From positions 1 to 64,000 of the forward strand of contig JBLJBH010000032.1 of assembly GCA_047637875.1 (NCBI GenBank): a stretch of DNA of 64,000 bases. Direction: 5' to 3'. Shown here one piece after another: positions 53,693 through 64,000 of this stretch. A program made the translations under genes and the position numbers. The stretch's first letter is position 1, and every line of letters begins with the position of its first letter. The notes beneath the pieces were generated by a model. It had not been told where the DNA came from. It was given only the letters and a program-made list of their open reading frames with translations, and did no database searches. Source of the DNA: UBA7396 sp047637875. Its GTDB lineage: Bacteria; Patescibacteriota; Gracilibacteria; BD1-5; UBA6164.

Positions 53693-54892
53693 ATGGCAAA
53701 TAAAGATTTAGCTCTATTTGAAGAGTTATTTACTGCATCTCCTGAGATAAAATATCCTCGTGAAGGAGAAGTTGTTAATGGTACTGTTGTTAAAATTGAG
53801 AAAAAAAACATTTTAGTAAATGTTAATAATCAATTTTCTGGTTTAGTTATTTCTAAAGAAATTTGAAACACTGTAGATTTAAATTCTTTAAAATCTGGTG
53901 ATTCTGTTGATGTTATGGTTTTAGGAGACTCTGTTGAAAGAGGACTTTTGATTTTATCTTTAAAAAGAGCAAATCAAATTAAATCTCTTACAAATCTTTC
54001 TAAATTCAGAAATTCTGAAGAAATTATTACTGTTAGACCTACTGAAGCTAATAAAGGTTGATTACTTGTTGATATTGATGGTTTAAAATGATTTATACCT
54101 GTATCACAATTAACTCCACTAAATTATCCAAGAGTTGAAGGAGCTGATCCTGCAAAAATTTTAGAACATTTAGAAGGTTTAGTTGGAAAAGATTTCAAAG
54201 TTAAAGTTATAAATGTTGACGAAGCTGGTAAAAAAATTATTTTCTCTGAAAAAGCTGCAATTTCTGAAAATAGAGATAAAGCTTTAGGATCATTAAAAGT
54301 TGGTGATATCGTTGAAGGTACAGTATCATGAATCTTAACTTACTGATTATTTATTACTTTTGATGGATTAGAATGATTAGTTCACGTTTCTGAAATTGAT
54401 TGGGGACATGTTAATAATCCTTCAAAATTTGCAAAAGTTGGACAAAAAATCAAAGTTAAAGTTATCGGACTTGATAATGATAAAATTTCACTTTCTGTTA
54501 AAAGATTACAAGAAAATCCTTGGGATGTATTATCAAGAAAATATAAAGTTGGTGATACAGTTAAGGCTGCAATTTCAAGAATTTCTCAATTTTGAGCATT
54601 TATGGAACTTGATGGTGGTATTCAAGGTTTAATCCACTTATCTGAAATTTCTCATGGTGTTGTAAAAGATATTAGAGATTTTGTTAAAGTAGGTGAAGAA
54701 GTAGAAGCTAAAATTATAAATTTTGAACCAAAAGAAAAAAGAATTGGTTTATCTTTAAAAGCTCTAGTTGAAGCTCCATTAAAGGAAGAAAAAGCTGAAG
54801 AAGCTAAAATTGAAGAGGTTAAAGAACCAAAAGCTAAAAAAGAAACTAAAAAAACTGAAGAAAAAGTTGAAGAAACTAAAGCTGCCGAATAA
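53693..54892 (+). CDS. rpsA: Ribosomal protein bS1
   Basis: 399 residues with four S1 domains (GEVVNGTVVKIEKKNILVNV; a second with IITVRPTEANKGGLLVDI; GDIVEGTVSGILTYGLFITF; GDTVKAAISRISQFGAFMEL). It carries mRNA to the 30S subunit. The Lys/Glu tail ends EEKVEETKAAE, the same as in the following rpsB. Most glycines use GGN codons. Confidence 0.95.
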
Positions 54893-54927
54893 TTAAATTT
54901 ATTTTGATATTTTTGGGAATCTAAAAT

Positions 54928-54971
54928 AATCCCTCCAAACCTCCCTTTGAAAAAAGGGAGAGCTTATAGGA
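54928..54971. repeat. Partial copy of the TCCCTCC repeat between rpsA and rpsB
   Basis: AATCCCTCC followed by CTCCCTTTGAAAAAAGGGAG. One arm of the family seen at 11037. Confidence 0.7.
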
Positions 54972-55038
54972 AAAAAGAACAAAAATATTGTTTTAAGGTT
55001 ATTAATTTAATCTGATTTATATTATAATTAAACAAAAA

Positions 55039-55842
55039 ATGGAAAAAGCTCAATTAAATAATATGTTTGATAATTTACTACATATTTGAAATAAAACAAA
55101 TTTTTGGAATGCAAAAATGAGACCTTATATTTATGGTTCAGTAAATGGAATTCATGTAATTAATTTACTTGAAACAGCTAAAAAAATAGAAGATGTAAAA
55201 AAAGAATTATCTGATTTAACAGCTTCTGGAAAAAAAGTATTAATAGTTGCTACAAAAATTCAATCAAGAGATGCTTTTAAAAAACTTGCTGAAGAAACTG
55301 GTTCATATTACGTTTGTGAAAAATGGGTTCCAGGACTTTTAACAAATTTTAAAACAATTAGAAAAAGAATTGGTTCATATTTACAATTATTAGTTGATTC
55401 TGAAAGTGGTGCTTTTGATGTTTTAACTAAAAAAGAAAAAGCTACTAGATTACTTGAACTTGAAAAATTAAACAAAGCTTATGCCGGGTTAAAAGATATG
55501 AAAAAATTACCTGATGTAATTTTAGCTTCTGATGGTATTTATGAAAGACAAGCTTTAAGAGAAGCTGAAATTTTAAATATTAAATCATTTGCTGTTTTCA
55601 ATACAAATGGAGATATTGATTTAGTTTCAAACTTAATCCCTGCTAATACAAACTCTACAAAATCTTTTGATTATTTAGCTTCAGAATTAAAATCTGCTTT
55701 TTCAAAAGTTACTACTCCAGTAAAAGCTCAAGTTAAAAAAGTTGAAGAAAAAAAAGTTTCTGGAGAAAAAAAAGCTCCAGTAGCTAAAAAACCAAAAGCT
55801 AAAACTGAAGAAAAAGTTGAAGAAACTAAAGCTGCTGAATAA
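55039..55842 (+). CDS. rpsB: Ribosomal protein uS2
   Basis: 267 residues. NMFDNLLHIGNKTNFWNAKM, IYGSVNGIHVINLLETA, KWVPGLLTNFKTI and DVILASDGIYERQALREAEI fit uS2. uS2 is the docking site of bS1 on the 30S subunit. It carries a C-terminal extension of about 40 residues, Lys/Glu/Ala-rich, ending exactly as bS1 does. Only one glycine is TGA. Start at the ATG in MEKAQLNNM. Confidence 0.94.
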
Positions 55843-55844
55843 TT

Positions 55845-55885
55845 AATATTTAACCTCTAAAGGCTAGAGGTTAAATATTCTTTTA
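55845..55885 (+). terminator. Hairpin terminator after rpsB
   Basis: AATATTTAACCTCT and AGAGGTTAAATATT around a short loop, then CTTTTA. Confidence 0.8.
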
Positions 55886-55903
55886 TATTTTCATTTTAAA
55901 TAT

Positions 55904-56311
55904 ATGAGAGATGAATTTGATCTAGAAGAACTAGATAACAATAAAAATGAAGATTTTACTAATAAAGATAAATTTAATAATGTTTTAGCATATATCCCTT
56001 TTTTAAATATTTGGTTACTTTTTGTTGAAAAACAATGAACTAAAAAAGAAAATATGAGATATAATAGACAATGAATTACATTGTTCTTACTTTACGTTAT
56101 TTTATTTTTCGCTTTTTCAATTTTAAGTTTTAAATTATCTTTTATATTAACTTTATTATATTTTTCATCTGTAATTTTTTTTGCTGCTAAAGCTTATAAT
56201 TGAATTTATGTTGAAATTGAATTTATAGAAAAAATTATGGCACAATTTGAAAATAAAGTAAATGAAAAAAAATCTAAAAATGATAAAGACTCTAATGAAA
56301 ATACATTATAA
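55904..56311 (+). CDS. Membrane protein, 135 aa, between rpsB and tsf
   Basis: An acidic N-terminus (RDEFDLEELDNNKNEDF), three hydrophobic helices (residues 27-105) and a charged tail. The helix with FNNVLAYIPFLNIWLLF resembles DUF4870-like small membrane proteins. Its insertion between rpsB and tsf is unusual since these two are normally adjacent. Confidence 0.65.
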
Positions 56312-56337
56312 TATTTTATATTTTAATTTTTAAAATT

Positions 56338-57117
56338 ATGGAAATTACTGCATCACTAGTAAAAGAATTAAGAGAAAGAACAGGTATCGGTATGATGGAA
56401 TGTAAAAAAGCTTTAACTGCTGCAAATTGAGACATTGAAGTAGCAATTGAAGAACTAAGAAAAAAAGGTTTAGCTAAAGCTGCTTCTAAAGCTGATAGAG
56501 AAGCTTTAGAATGAGCTATTAAAGTAGTAATTGAATGAAATAAAGCTTATGTTGTTTCTGTTTCTTGTGAAACAGACTTCTTAGCTAACTCTGATAGATA
56601 TAAAACAATGCTTTCAGATGTTGTTGAAGTATTAAAATCTGGTAAAACTGCAGAAGATGCAAAAGCTATGATTGATAATAACTATTCTTTAGAAATGGGA
56701 GAAAATCTTCAAGTAAGAGATTTTCAAGTTATTGAAGGTGCTTCAGTTGGAGCTTATGTTCATTCAAATAATAAATTAGCTGCTGTAGTAGTAGCAAAAG
56801 TAGAAACATCAGAAGAAAAATTAAAACAAGTTGCTATGCATATTACTGCTGCAAATCCTGAATTTTTAGCTGCATCTGATATTTCACCTGAAGTAATTGA
56901 AAAAGAAAAAGCTATTCAATTAGAAATTATGAAAAATGATCCAAAAATGGCTGGAAAACCAGAAAATGTTTTATTAAATATTATTGAAGGAAAAATGGCT
57001 AAATTTGCTTCAGAAGTTTCATTACTTGAACAAGCTTTTGTTATTAATCCAGATCAAAAAGTAAAAGATTTTATTTGAGCTGATAGCTTAAGTGGATTTT
57101 ACAGATTAAAAATATAA
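56338..57117 (+). CDS. tsf: Elongation factor Ts
   Basis: 259 residues. The UBA-like N-terminus (LVKELRERTGIGMMECKKAL) and the TDF motif (SCETDFLANSDRY) that enters EF-Tu are present, as are the two core subdomains (GAYVHSNNKLAAVVVAKVET and a second with EVSLLEQAFV). Full-length. Confidence 0.95.
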
Positions 57118-57125
57118 TTATTAAT

Positions 57126-57266
57126 ATGGATATTAATATGCCTTTTGCTTATGAAACTTTTCAATGAGTTGAGGAGGTTTCGCAAAAAGAACTACAAGAT
57201 TATATGGAAAATATAGAAGAAAATGTAATTCCTGAGATTGAGAAAATATTAGAATTAAAAAATTAA
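57126..57266 (+). CDS. Small acidic protein, 46 aa
   Basis: MDINMPFAYETFQGVEEVSQ, then KELQDYMENIEENVIPEIEK. Acidic and helical, nine bases after tsf and just before tRNA-Trp. Function unknown. Confidence 0.5.
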
Positions 57267-57290
57267 ATAATATGGGAAACCATATTATTT

Positions 57291-57365
57291 AGTCCCATAG
57301 TTTATCGGTTAGAATCCAGGATTCCAAATCCTGTGGGCAAGGTTCGACTCCTTGTGGGACTGCCA
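57291..57365 (+). tRNA. tRNA-Trp (CCA), CCA encoded
   Basis: Acceptor AGTCCCA/TGGGACT, anticodon loop TTCCAAA giving CCA, T-arm GGTTCGACTCC, discriminator G73 (typical for Trp) and encoded CCA. Since UGA is glycine here, this tRNA should read UGG only. A 5' hairpin (57266-57290, AATAATATGG / CCATATTATT) precedes it. Confidence 0.93.
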
Positions 57366-57398
57366 TCAAGGACATAATCATTTGATTGTGTCCTTTTA
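57366..57398 (+). terminator. Terminator after tRNA-Trp
   Basis: AAGGACATAATC and GATTGTGTCCTTTT. The 190 bases from here to the next gene hold no further feature. Confidence 0.75.
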
Positions 57399-57589
57399 GT
57401 TTGTTTTAAGGAATTTTTATTAATAAAAATATTAAATTATTTTTAATAAATTATAGATTTTTTGCTTGTTTTTGCTGAAATTTGACTTTAGATACTTTTT
57501 ATATAATATAACTTAAACTCATAAATTTAAATTTGATTGAGTAATTAGGGATTTTTCACTAATTTTTTATTTATTTATTTTCTTAAGTT

Positions 57590-57919
57590 ATGGCAATTTT
57601 AACTAATGCTATTTTTATAGCAAACTCAAAATATACATATGAAATTAATTGAAATAATTTTTGCGATTGACAAGCTGATATTTTCGAAACAACTATTTGA
57701 CTTAGTAATATAAAAAATACGATGATTTCATATATTAATACTAATAAACATATTGTTGATAATTGACTTATCGTATGATATGCTGAAAATAAATGAGATT
57801 TTCAAGAATATGTTGAGATATATGTATACGACCAAAGATTTAAAACATATGATGAATATAGAAGTAATTGAAAAAGAGTATGATTCTGATATATAGATAT
57901 TAACTCTTTAAAAATTTAA
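57590..57919 (+). CDS. Hypothetical protein, 109 aa
   Basis: Soluble, beta-rich, with NNFCDGQADIFETT and EYVEIYVYDQRFKTYDEYRS. No family recognised. Eighteen bases before the YccF-domain gene. Confidence 0.6.
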
Positions 57920-57937
57920 TTTTTAACAAATAATTTT

Positions 57938-59644
57938 ATGATTTTTTTAGCAAACATTATACGGGCAATATTATTTTGATGGTGGCAATGGTTAATATTT
58001 ATGTTATTTTCAATTTTATTTTCTTTAACTATTATTTTTTTACCAGTTTGAAAATCTTTCAGAGAACTATCAAAACTTATAATAATGCCTTTCTGAAAAA
58101 AAATTGTTAGAGATACTGATAAATGAAAATACGAGAAATGATTTTGAACTGTTTTTAATATAATATGGTTCCCTATATGATTAATATTAACTATATGGTA
58201 TTTTATTAGTTGATTATTATCCTTTATAACTATTATATGAATTCCATATTGAATTGTTAGTATTAGATTAGCAAAATTTATTTTCTTACCTATATGAGTA
58301 AGAGTATTAACAGAAGATGAATTTATTTCGCATAAAGTAAATCAAGAAATAAATAAATTTAAAAGTTGATTAGAAAATAAAGAAAATATAGAAACAAATA
58401 ATACAAAATTAAATAATACATACAATGAAAAAATTGAATTAAGTCAAGAAGATGAAATATATTTAAAAGAACAAAAAATAGAATTAGAATTATTAAAGCA
58501 AAAACAAGAAATAGAGGCGATTAAAAGACAACAAGAATTTGATGAAAAAATTGAAAAATTTAAAGAAAATACTAAAAATTTTCTAAATAAAATAGTCCTA
58601 ATCACAAAAGAATTATTTAAAAAATATAAACCAATAGTTATTGAGAAATCTTGAGAAATATCAAGTAAAATAAATGAAAAGATAAAAGAAACTGATTTTG
58701 AATGATTAAAAAATAAATGATTTGAGACTATAAAAAAATCTAATAATATTAATAAAAAATATATCTATATAACATTAAGTATTATTTGAATATTAATTTT
58801 CATTTTAATTTGAAATACTTTATATAAAAATTATTTTTATAACAATCAAATTATAAAAACAGATGAAAAAATCTTTTTAAGAAAAGATCCAGATTTTATA
58901 GAATTTTTTAATAATAATAAAATAAAAATAATTCCAGAAAATAAAGAACATATTTTATCTCAAATGTTATATACTTATAGACAATATAATGATAACTATG
59001 AGACTTGATATAAATATGCTTGATATAGTGTGTTAAAACTAAATAATAAGTTACCTTCTCCTTTACCTGAGAATTTTCATTATTCTACTAATAATAATGA
59101 CGATTATTCTGAAATAATTACAAAAGACATATGAAATAATAATTTATTGGAAATAAAATCTGAAACAGAAAAAAATGTTGATATTTATAAAACAGATTTA
59201 TTTAAAAACTTAAATAACTTTACAAATAAAAATACTTTTTACTCAAATATTGATATTTGAAATAAATTCTCTTGAAATTTCTATAAAGAGATTTTAAATA
59301 TATTCTGATTAAGAAATATTATTTCTAATTTAGATGAATTATTATCATATAATTTTATCTGAATAAATAATAAATTACTATGACTAGATTATAAAAATAA
59401 TGATTTGATTTTAAGGTTAGAATTTAATTATAATGATATATTAAACACTCCTGATTGAGTTTTAAATGAATGAATAGAAAAATTAGAAAATTTAATACTA
59501 GAAAGCGATCCAATTATTTTCAAAACATATAAAATAACAGAAAATAATAAAACTATAAAAGTTGAAATTACTTTTAAATTAAATTATGATAAAATTAAAA
59601 GTAATGACTCAATAAATAACTTACCTTTATTTTATAATTATTAA
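57938..59644 (+). CDS. YccF-domain membrane protein with long C-terminal extension, 568 aa
   Basis: Residues 5-125 contain two YccF-type units (IRAILFGWWQWLIFMLFSI... then GTVFNIIWFPIGLILTIWY with the second unit ending FLPIGVRVL). A coiled coil of about 80 residues follows, then a membrane helix (IYITLSIIGILIFILIGNTL) and a 280-residue domain of unknown type outside or inside. YccF alone is about 130 aa, so the extension is lineage-specific. Confidence 0.75.
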
Positions 59645-59649
59645 AAAAT

Positions 59650-60969
59650 ATGAAAAAAATATTATTAATTATTTTTATTATATCAATTCTAACATCTTGT
59701 TGAAAAAATGAACTATGAATGGAAATTGAAAGTAAAAAGGATAGTTTCTCAGAGGAAAATATAAATAAAACTTGAAGCATTCAAGAAGAAAAAAAAGATT
59801 TTAAAATAGTTGATTTAACTGATAAATCAAAAGCTGATTTACAATGTGATGAATATAAAGAAAATTGTAATTTATCTATAACTTTTTGAGATTTATGAAC
59901 CTTTAAAGTTTTTAATGGTTATATTGATTTAGATAAATCATTTTTTAATAACTGATTTTGATGAAAAGCATATTTGAATGAAAAATATAATACAATATTT
60001 TTGAGTTTTTGAACTTCAAGAGAATGACAAATTATAATAACAAATACAGTAAAAATTAATTTAGAATCAAAAGAAGTAACAAAAATTGATGAAACATATG
60101 GTAGTGATTTTTACTTTAAAGATATAGAAACTATTATACCAAAATATCAAAGCTTAAGCAAATATGATAAATATACAACTGAATTAATAGAATGAGATCC
60201 TATTAATATTTTAGGAGCAAATAATATAAATAGTAATTTATCATGAGTAGACTTTATTAAAAACTATTATGATTTATTATGAAAATGAAAAATAAAAGAA
60301 GTTTATGACATAACTTCATGGTCTAATTGAAATAAAGACTTTAATACCTTTAGTTCTTGGTATAAAAACATAAAAAAAGTTGATATAATAAAAATTGATG
60401 ATTTAGGAAATAATGATTACAATATTATTACAGATATTTTTTATGATATAGAAAATGATTTTCAAGATCAAATAAATCCAGGTTCTTTTAATCAATGATG
60501 AGATTTTCTTTATTGAATTGAACTTTATGAGAGATATATTGTAACAAAAAAAATAGTTGAAAAAGATGGAGTAAAAAAGTTAGAAACTATTAAAACTATA
60601 GATAGCTACGCTTTACCAAGAATAAAAGTAAATAAGCTAGATAAAAATGATCCTTACGTAAATAATTTATCATACAATACTCCTAATGAATATATTTATA
60701 AAAAGTTAGCAAATTGAAATTATATTTCTTTTTGAGATTATATGCCTCATGATACTGGTTATGAAATTATTATTCATTGAAAAAAATGAGATATAGATAA
60801 TTATTATCAATGGGGTGGAATTTTTCCAAAAACATTTTTATCACTTATATGAATAAAAATAGATAAAGATTATTTTCCTTGAAATCATAATGAAACAGAA
60901 AAAAATAAATTAATAGATTTATTTAAAAAAGCTCCTACTGATATGCTTGAGAAAACTTTATTTTATTAA
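59650..60969 (+). CDS. Lipoprotein, 439 aa
   Basis: Lipobox SILTSCGKN with Cys17, a Lys/Glu linker, then a large soluble domain with a pair of cysteines (LQCDEYKENC). It shares no obvious domain with known families. Five bases after the YccF-domain gene, so co-expressed with it. Confidence 0.7.
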
Positions 60970-60970
60970 A

Positions 60971-60999
60971 TAAAAAAACGTCAATTGACGTTTTTTTAT
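60971..60999. terminator. Bidirectional terminator
   Basis: AAAAAAACGTCAA and TTGACGTTTTTTT between convergent genes. Confidence 0.85.
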
Positions 61000-62882
61000 T
61001 TCTTTAATAAATTCACAAATGCTTCACTAGGAAGTGATACTTTTCAGAATTGTTTCATTTTTTTCTTTCCTTCTTTTTGTTTTTCTAAAAGTTTTCTTTT
61101 TCTTGAAATATCTCAACCATATAATTTTGCTGTTACATCTTTTCTCATCGCTGATAAGTCTTCTCTTGCAACAACTCTTCATCAAACTGCAGCTTGCAAT
61201 GCAATTGCAAATAGTGCTCTTGGAACTACTTCTTTTAGTTTTAAAACTATTTTTCCCCCAAGATATGCAGCTTGTGATCTATGACATATAATAGCAAGTG
61301 CTTCAACTTTTTCTCATGCAATCATAATATCAAGTTTTACAAGATCATCTTCTTTATATTTTAAAAATTCATAATTCATTGAAGCATACCCACTCGATAG
61401 ACTTTTTAATTCATCATAAAAATCTCCTATCAGCTCATTCATAGGAAGCTCATAAGTAAGCATTACTCTCGTTCATTCTATATAAGTTTGATTTTTTAGT
61501 ATTCATCTTCTTTCTTGAGCAAGTTGCATCAGTGGTCAAATATATTCACTCGGTGTAATTATTTCACATTTTGCAATTGGTTCTTCTATGCTTTCATAAA
61601 GTTCTCTTGCTGGTAAATCCTCTGGATTTGAAATACTGATTTGAGTATATATTTTTTCTCATATTTCAACTAATTTTGGTTGAAATCTTGAATATTCACT
61701 TCTTTTATCTCCAGGTCTTTTTATTTTATAAGTAACTTGTGGAGCTGTAACAATAACATCCATATCAAACTCTCTAAAGAGTCTTTCTTTTACAATATCT
61801 AGATGTAAAAGTCCCAAAAATCAACATCTATATCCGTGTCCTAAAGCTCCAGAAACTTCTGGTTCTATTTGGAGAGCTGAATCATTAAGCATTAATTTTT
61901 CAAAAGCATCTTTAAATTGAGGATATTCTGAAGTATCCATTGGAAATACTCAAGCATAAATAAATGGAGTTACTTTTTTAAATCATTCAATTGGTTTTGC
62001 TTCTTCTGGTTTTGCTTTTGGTCAAGAAACATTGGCAGGTTTCCAAACGGTATCCCCTACTTGTGCATCACGAATAGATTTAAGTCCAGTTACTATATAT
62101 CCAATAGAACCATTTTCTATTTTATTATCTGAAATATATTTTGGTGAAAAATATCAAACATCGAGTGCTTCTATTTTTTTATGAGTATTAAGAAAATGAA
62201 GTGTGTCTCATTTTTTTATTTCTCCCGCAAATACTTTTACATAACTTACCACTCATCTATAACTATCATATTGACTATCAAATACAAGTGCTTTTAATTC
62301 TTTATCTTGAATTTTTAAATTATCATCTATTTCTATTACTTGAGGAATTCTTACCCTTTCTATAATAGCATCTAATACACTTTCTACATTGAGCCCTGTT
62401 TTTGCTGAAACCGGAATGATTTCACTTGGATCACATCAAAGTAAACTTACTATTTCATTGGTTACTTTTTCAACATCTGCTGCAGGCAAGTCTATTTTAT
62501 TGATAACTGTAATAATATCTAAATTATTTTCGAGTGCCATATACACATTGGAAAGAGTTTGAGCTTCGATTCATTGAGTTGCATCCACAATTAAAAGACA
62601 TCATTCAACCGATGCTAAACTTCTTGAAACTTCGTACTGAAAATCCACATGCCCTGGAGTATCAATCACATTTAGTTGGTGTCATTTCCAATTCATTCTT
62701 ACTGGTGTCAATTTAATAGTAATACCTCTTTCTTGTTCGAGTTCCATAGTATCGAGAGTTTGAGCTCTCAGATCTCTTTTATCAATAGTTCCGGTAATTT
62801 CTAAAAGTCTATCAGCCAAAGTAGATTTTCCATGGTCAATATGTGCGATAATACAAAAATTTCTAATATTTTTTAGTTCCAT
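60996..62882 (-). CDS. lepA: Elongation factor 4 (LepA)
   Basis: 628 residues. GTPase motifs: G1 AHIDHGKST (13-21), G3 DTPGHVDF, G4 NKIDLP. Then domains II, III, V and the LepA-specific C-terminal domain with KLYGGDISRKRKLLEKQKEG. About 25 residues longer than the usual 600, mainly between domains I and II. Ribosomal back-translocase/biogenesis factor. Confidence 0.95.
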
Positions 62883-62937
62883 AATTTTATTTAATTTTAT
62901 AATTTGTGATAGTATATGAAAAATGCTAAAAAATCAA

Positions 62938-62970
62938 AAAATAAAAACATCGATTGATGTTTTTATTTTA
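62938..62970 (-). terminator. Terminator of the surface protein gene
   Basis: AATAAAAACATC and GATGTTTTTATT, next to the stop at 62968 on the minus strand. Confidence 0.75.
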
Positions 62971-64000
62971 ATAATTTACTCCTATCCTATATTTATTTTC
63001 TACTTGATATAATCAAGCAGGTTTTACTCCATCAACGAGACTTCCATATTTCACTGTATAGTTATAAGTTTTTAACTCTCAACTTGATTGCAATTCGCCC
63101 GCTTGATTGACAAAAACATTATTTTTATATTTTTCTAATGTCGTACAATTATTTCATAAGCAAGCCCCAAATCATTTATTTCCATCCCAATCTCATAAGT
63201 TATTTTTATCATAATGATGCGATATTTCAAATCAAGCTCAAATAGTTTTTACTTCTACATTTACGAGAGTATTAGCAAGTTTTAGATTATTTGGTTCTAA
63301 AATTCAGAGATTAATACTTCCAGTTGAAATAGTAAAACTAAAATTATCTACATAAAATTCTTTTGTATCAATTGATATATTTCAAGCACTATCAGATATA
63401 GAAAAAATAGTTTTATATCTTCCATACTCAAGTCAAGAAAGAGAAAAATTTGCATTATTATAATCAATAGTTCCAGTAGCATATCAAGAAGTATTTACAA
63501 AACTACTTCCATTCCATTTTTTTAAATCAAAACTTATACTTCAAGTATTTATTAAAATATAATCACTATAAGTATAAAATAAATTATAATATCAAATTGG
63601 TAATAATAAATTATTTGTTAAATTTGAACTTAAAGTTGGAGAAGTTGTATCAAATACATTAGCTACTCATGGAGTTCAAAGTGGAACAGAATTATCAAAT
63701 CAAGTTGAAGTTAAAGCTGTATACCAACTACTATTTAATAATCAATTTGAAACTGGTGATTTTCTTTCTATTGATGCTGGTATTGAAATATCTCAAAGTC
63801 CAGTAATCAAACTTGCTTTATCTATATCAATCGTTCCATTATTTAAAATAATTTCACTTCCACTTAAATCAATATTTTCAACTAAATCAGGAGTTACATT
63901 TATAATTGAAGTTATAATATCAGATTTTGAAATTAAATAATATCAGTTAGCTCAAATATTTATATTAGGAATAGTAATTCAGGCAATAGTCCATCAGCTT
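62968..64000 (-). CDS. Large surface protein with lamin-tail-like domain (3' part)
   Basis: Runs off the window edge; the N-terminal part is missing. The first visible residues SGWTIAGITIPNINIGANGY followed by YLISKSD match a lamin-tail domain (GWTI, then GYYLI). Then come a LTD-like repeat, a beta-sandwich region rich in Asn, Ser and Thr, and a final domain with CLGNNCTTLEKYKNN. Probably extracellular. 344 residues are visible. Confidence 0.7.

Noticed and set aside
57291..57365. A suppressor-type or glycine tRNA reading UGA
   Set aside because: The anticodon is CCA with discriminator G73, a normal tRNA-Trp; the tRNA-Gly(UCA) expected for code 25 is not in this window.

Overview
The window reads as chromosomal DNA of an AT-rich Candidate Phyla Radiation bacterium of the Absconditabacteria (SR1)/Gracilibacteria group, which uses genetic code 25 (UGA = glycine). 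Nearly every gene is broken by in-frame TGA under the standard code and becomes full length when TGA is read as Gly. The TGAs fall at invariant glycines, for example all the Walker A glycines of PilT and RecF. All coordinates below assume stops TAA and TAG only.

Layout. 0.1-7.4 kb: a hypothetical gene, prepilin peptidase, a conserved unknown, PilT, a secreted wall-type protein, an EarP-like EF-P rhamnosyltransferase, a U32 peptidase-family protein and rpsU. 7.5-9.7 kb: rbfA, a FtsQ-like gene, an anti-sigma-type ATPase and HU. 9.8-13.8 kb: a complete diversity-generating retroelement (DGR) on the minus strand, ordered target pilin with variable repeat, MutS-I-like accessory, Avd, template repeat, reverse transcriptase. 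14.2-19.5 kb: a type IV pilus/pseudopilin operon (PilN, PilO, PilC, four pilin-like proteins) with a TrbC-like membrane protein upstream. 19.6-35.5 kb: PrsW-like protease, murA, a propeller protein, a GNAT/Fem-like transferase, yebC, rplY, lipoprotein, gatC, recF, a surface protein, a pseudouridine synthase, a transporter, an RNase HII-QueH fusion and a TPR protein. 35.5-43.4 kb: ftsA-like gene, a fibrinogen-domain pilin, a toxin-antitoxin-like pair, a TIM-barrel protein, serS and a LamG-type pilin. 43.4-52.7 kb: AAA ATPase, CDF transporter, a GGDEF-like protein, a duplicated gene pair and tex. 53-57.4 kb: a GC-rich structured RNA, tRNA-His, rpsA, rpsB, tsf and tRNA-Trp. 57.6-64 kb: YccF-domain protein, lipoprotein, lepA and the 3' part of a large surface protein.

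The theme is the cell surface. Three large pilin-like proteins carry different C-terminal binding modules: a DGR-diversified lectin-like domain, a fibrinogen-like domain and a LamG-like domain. Two of them share almost the same N-terminal stalk. The assembly machinery (PilD, PilT, PilC, PilN, PilO) is in the same window. In a lineage that includes epibionts and predators of other bacteria, this fits a switchable attachment apparatus; that is inference. Two of the pilin genes are preceded by a conserved leader whose three helices covary and form a pseudoknot.

Short palindromic repeats recur between genes. They also occur inside coding regions (tex, the RT gene) and inside the cleavable leader peptides of two pilins. 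Most operons end in clear hairpin terminators, listed individually.
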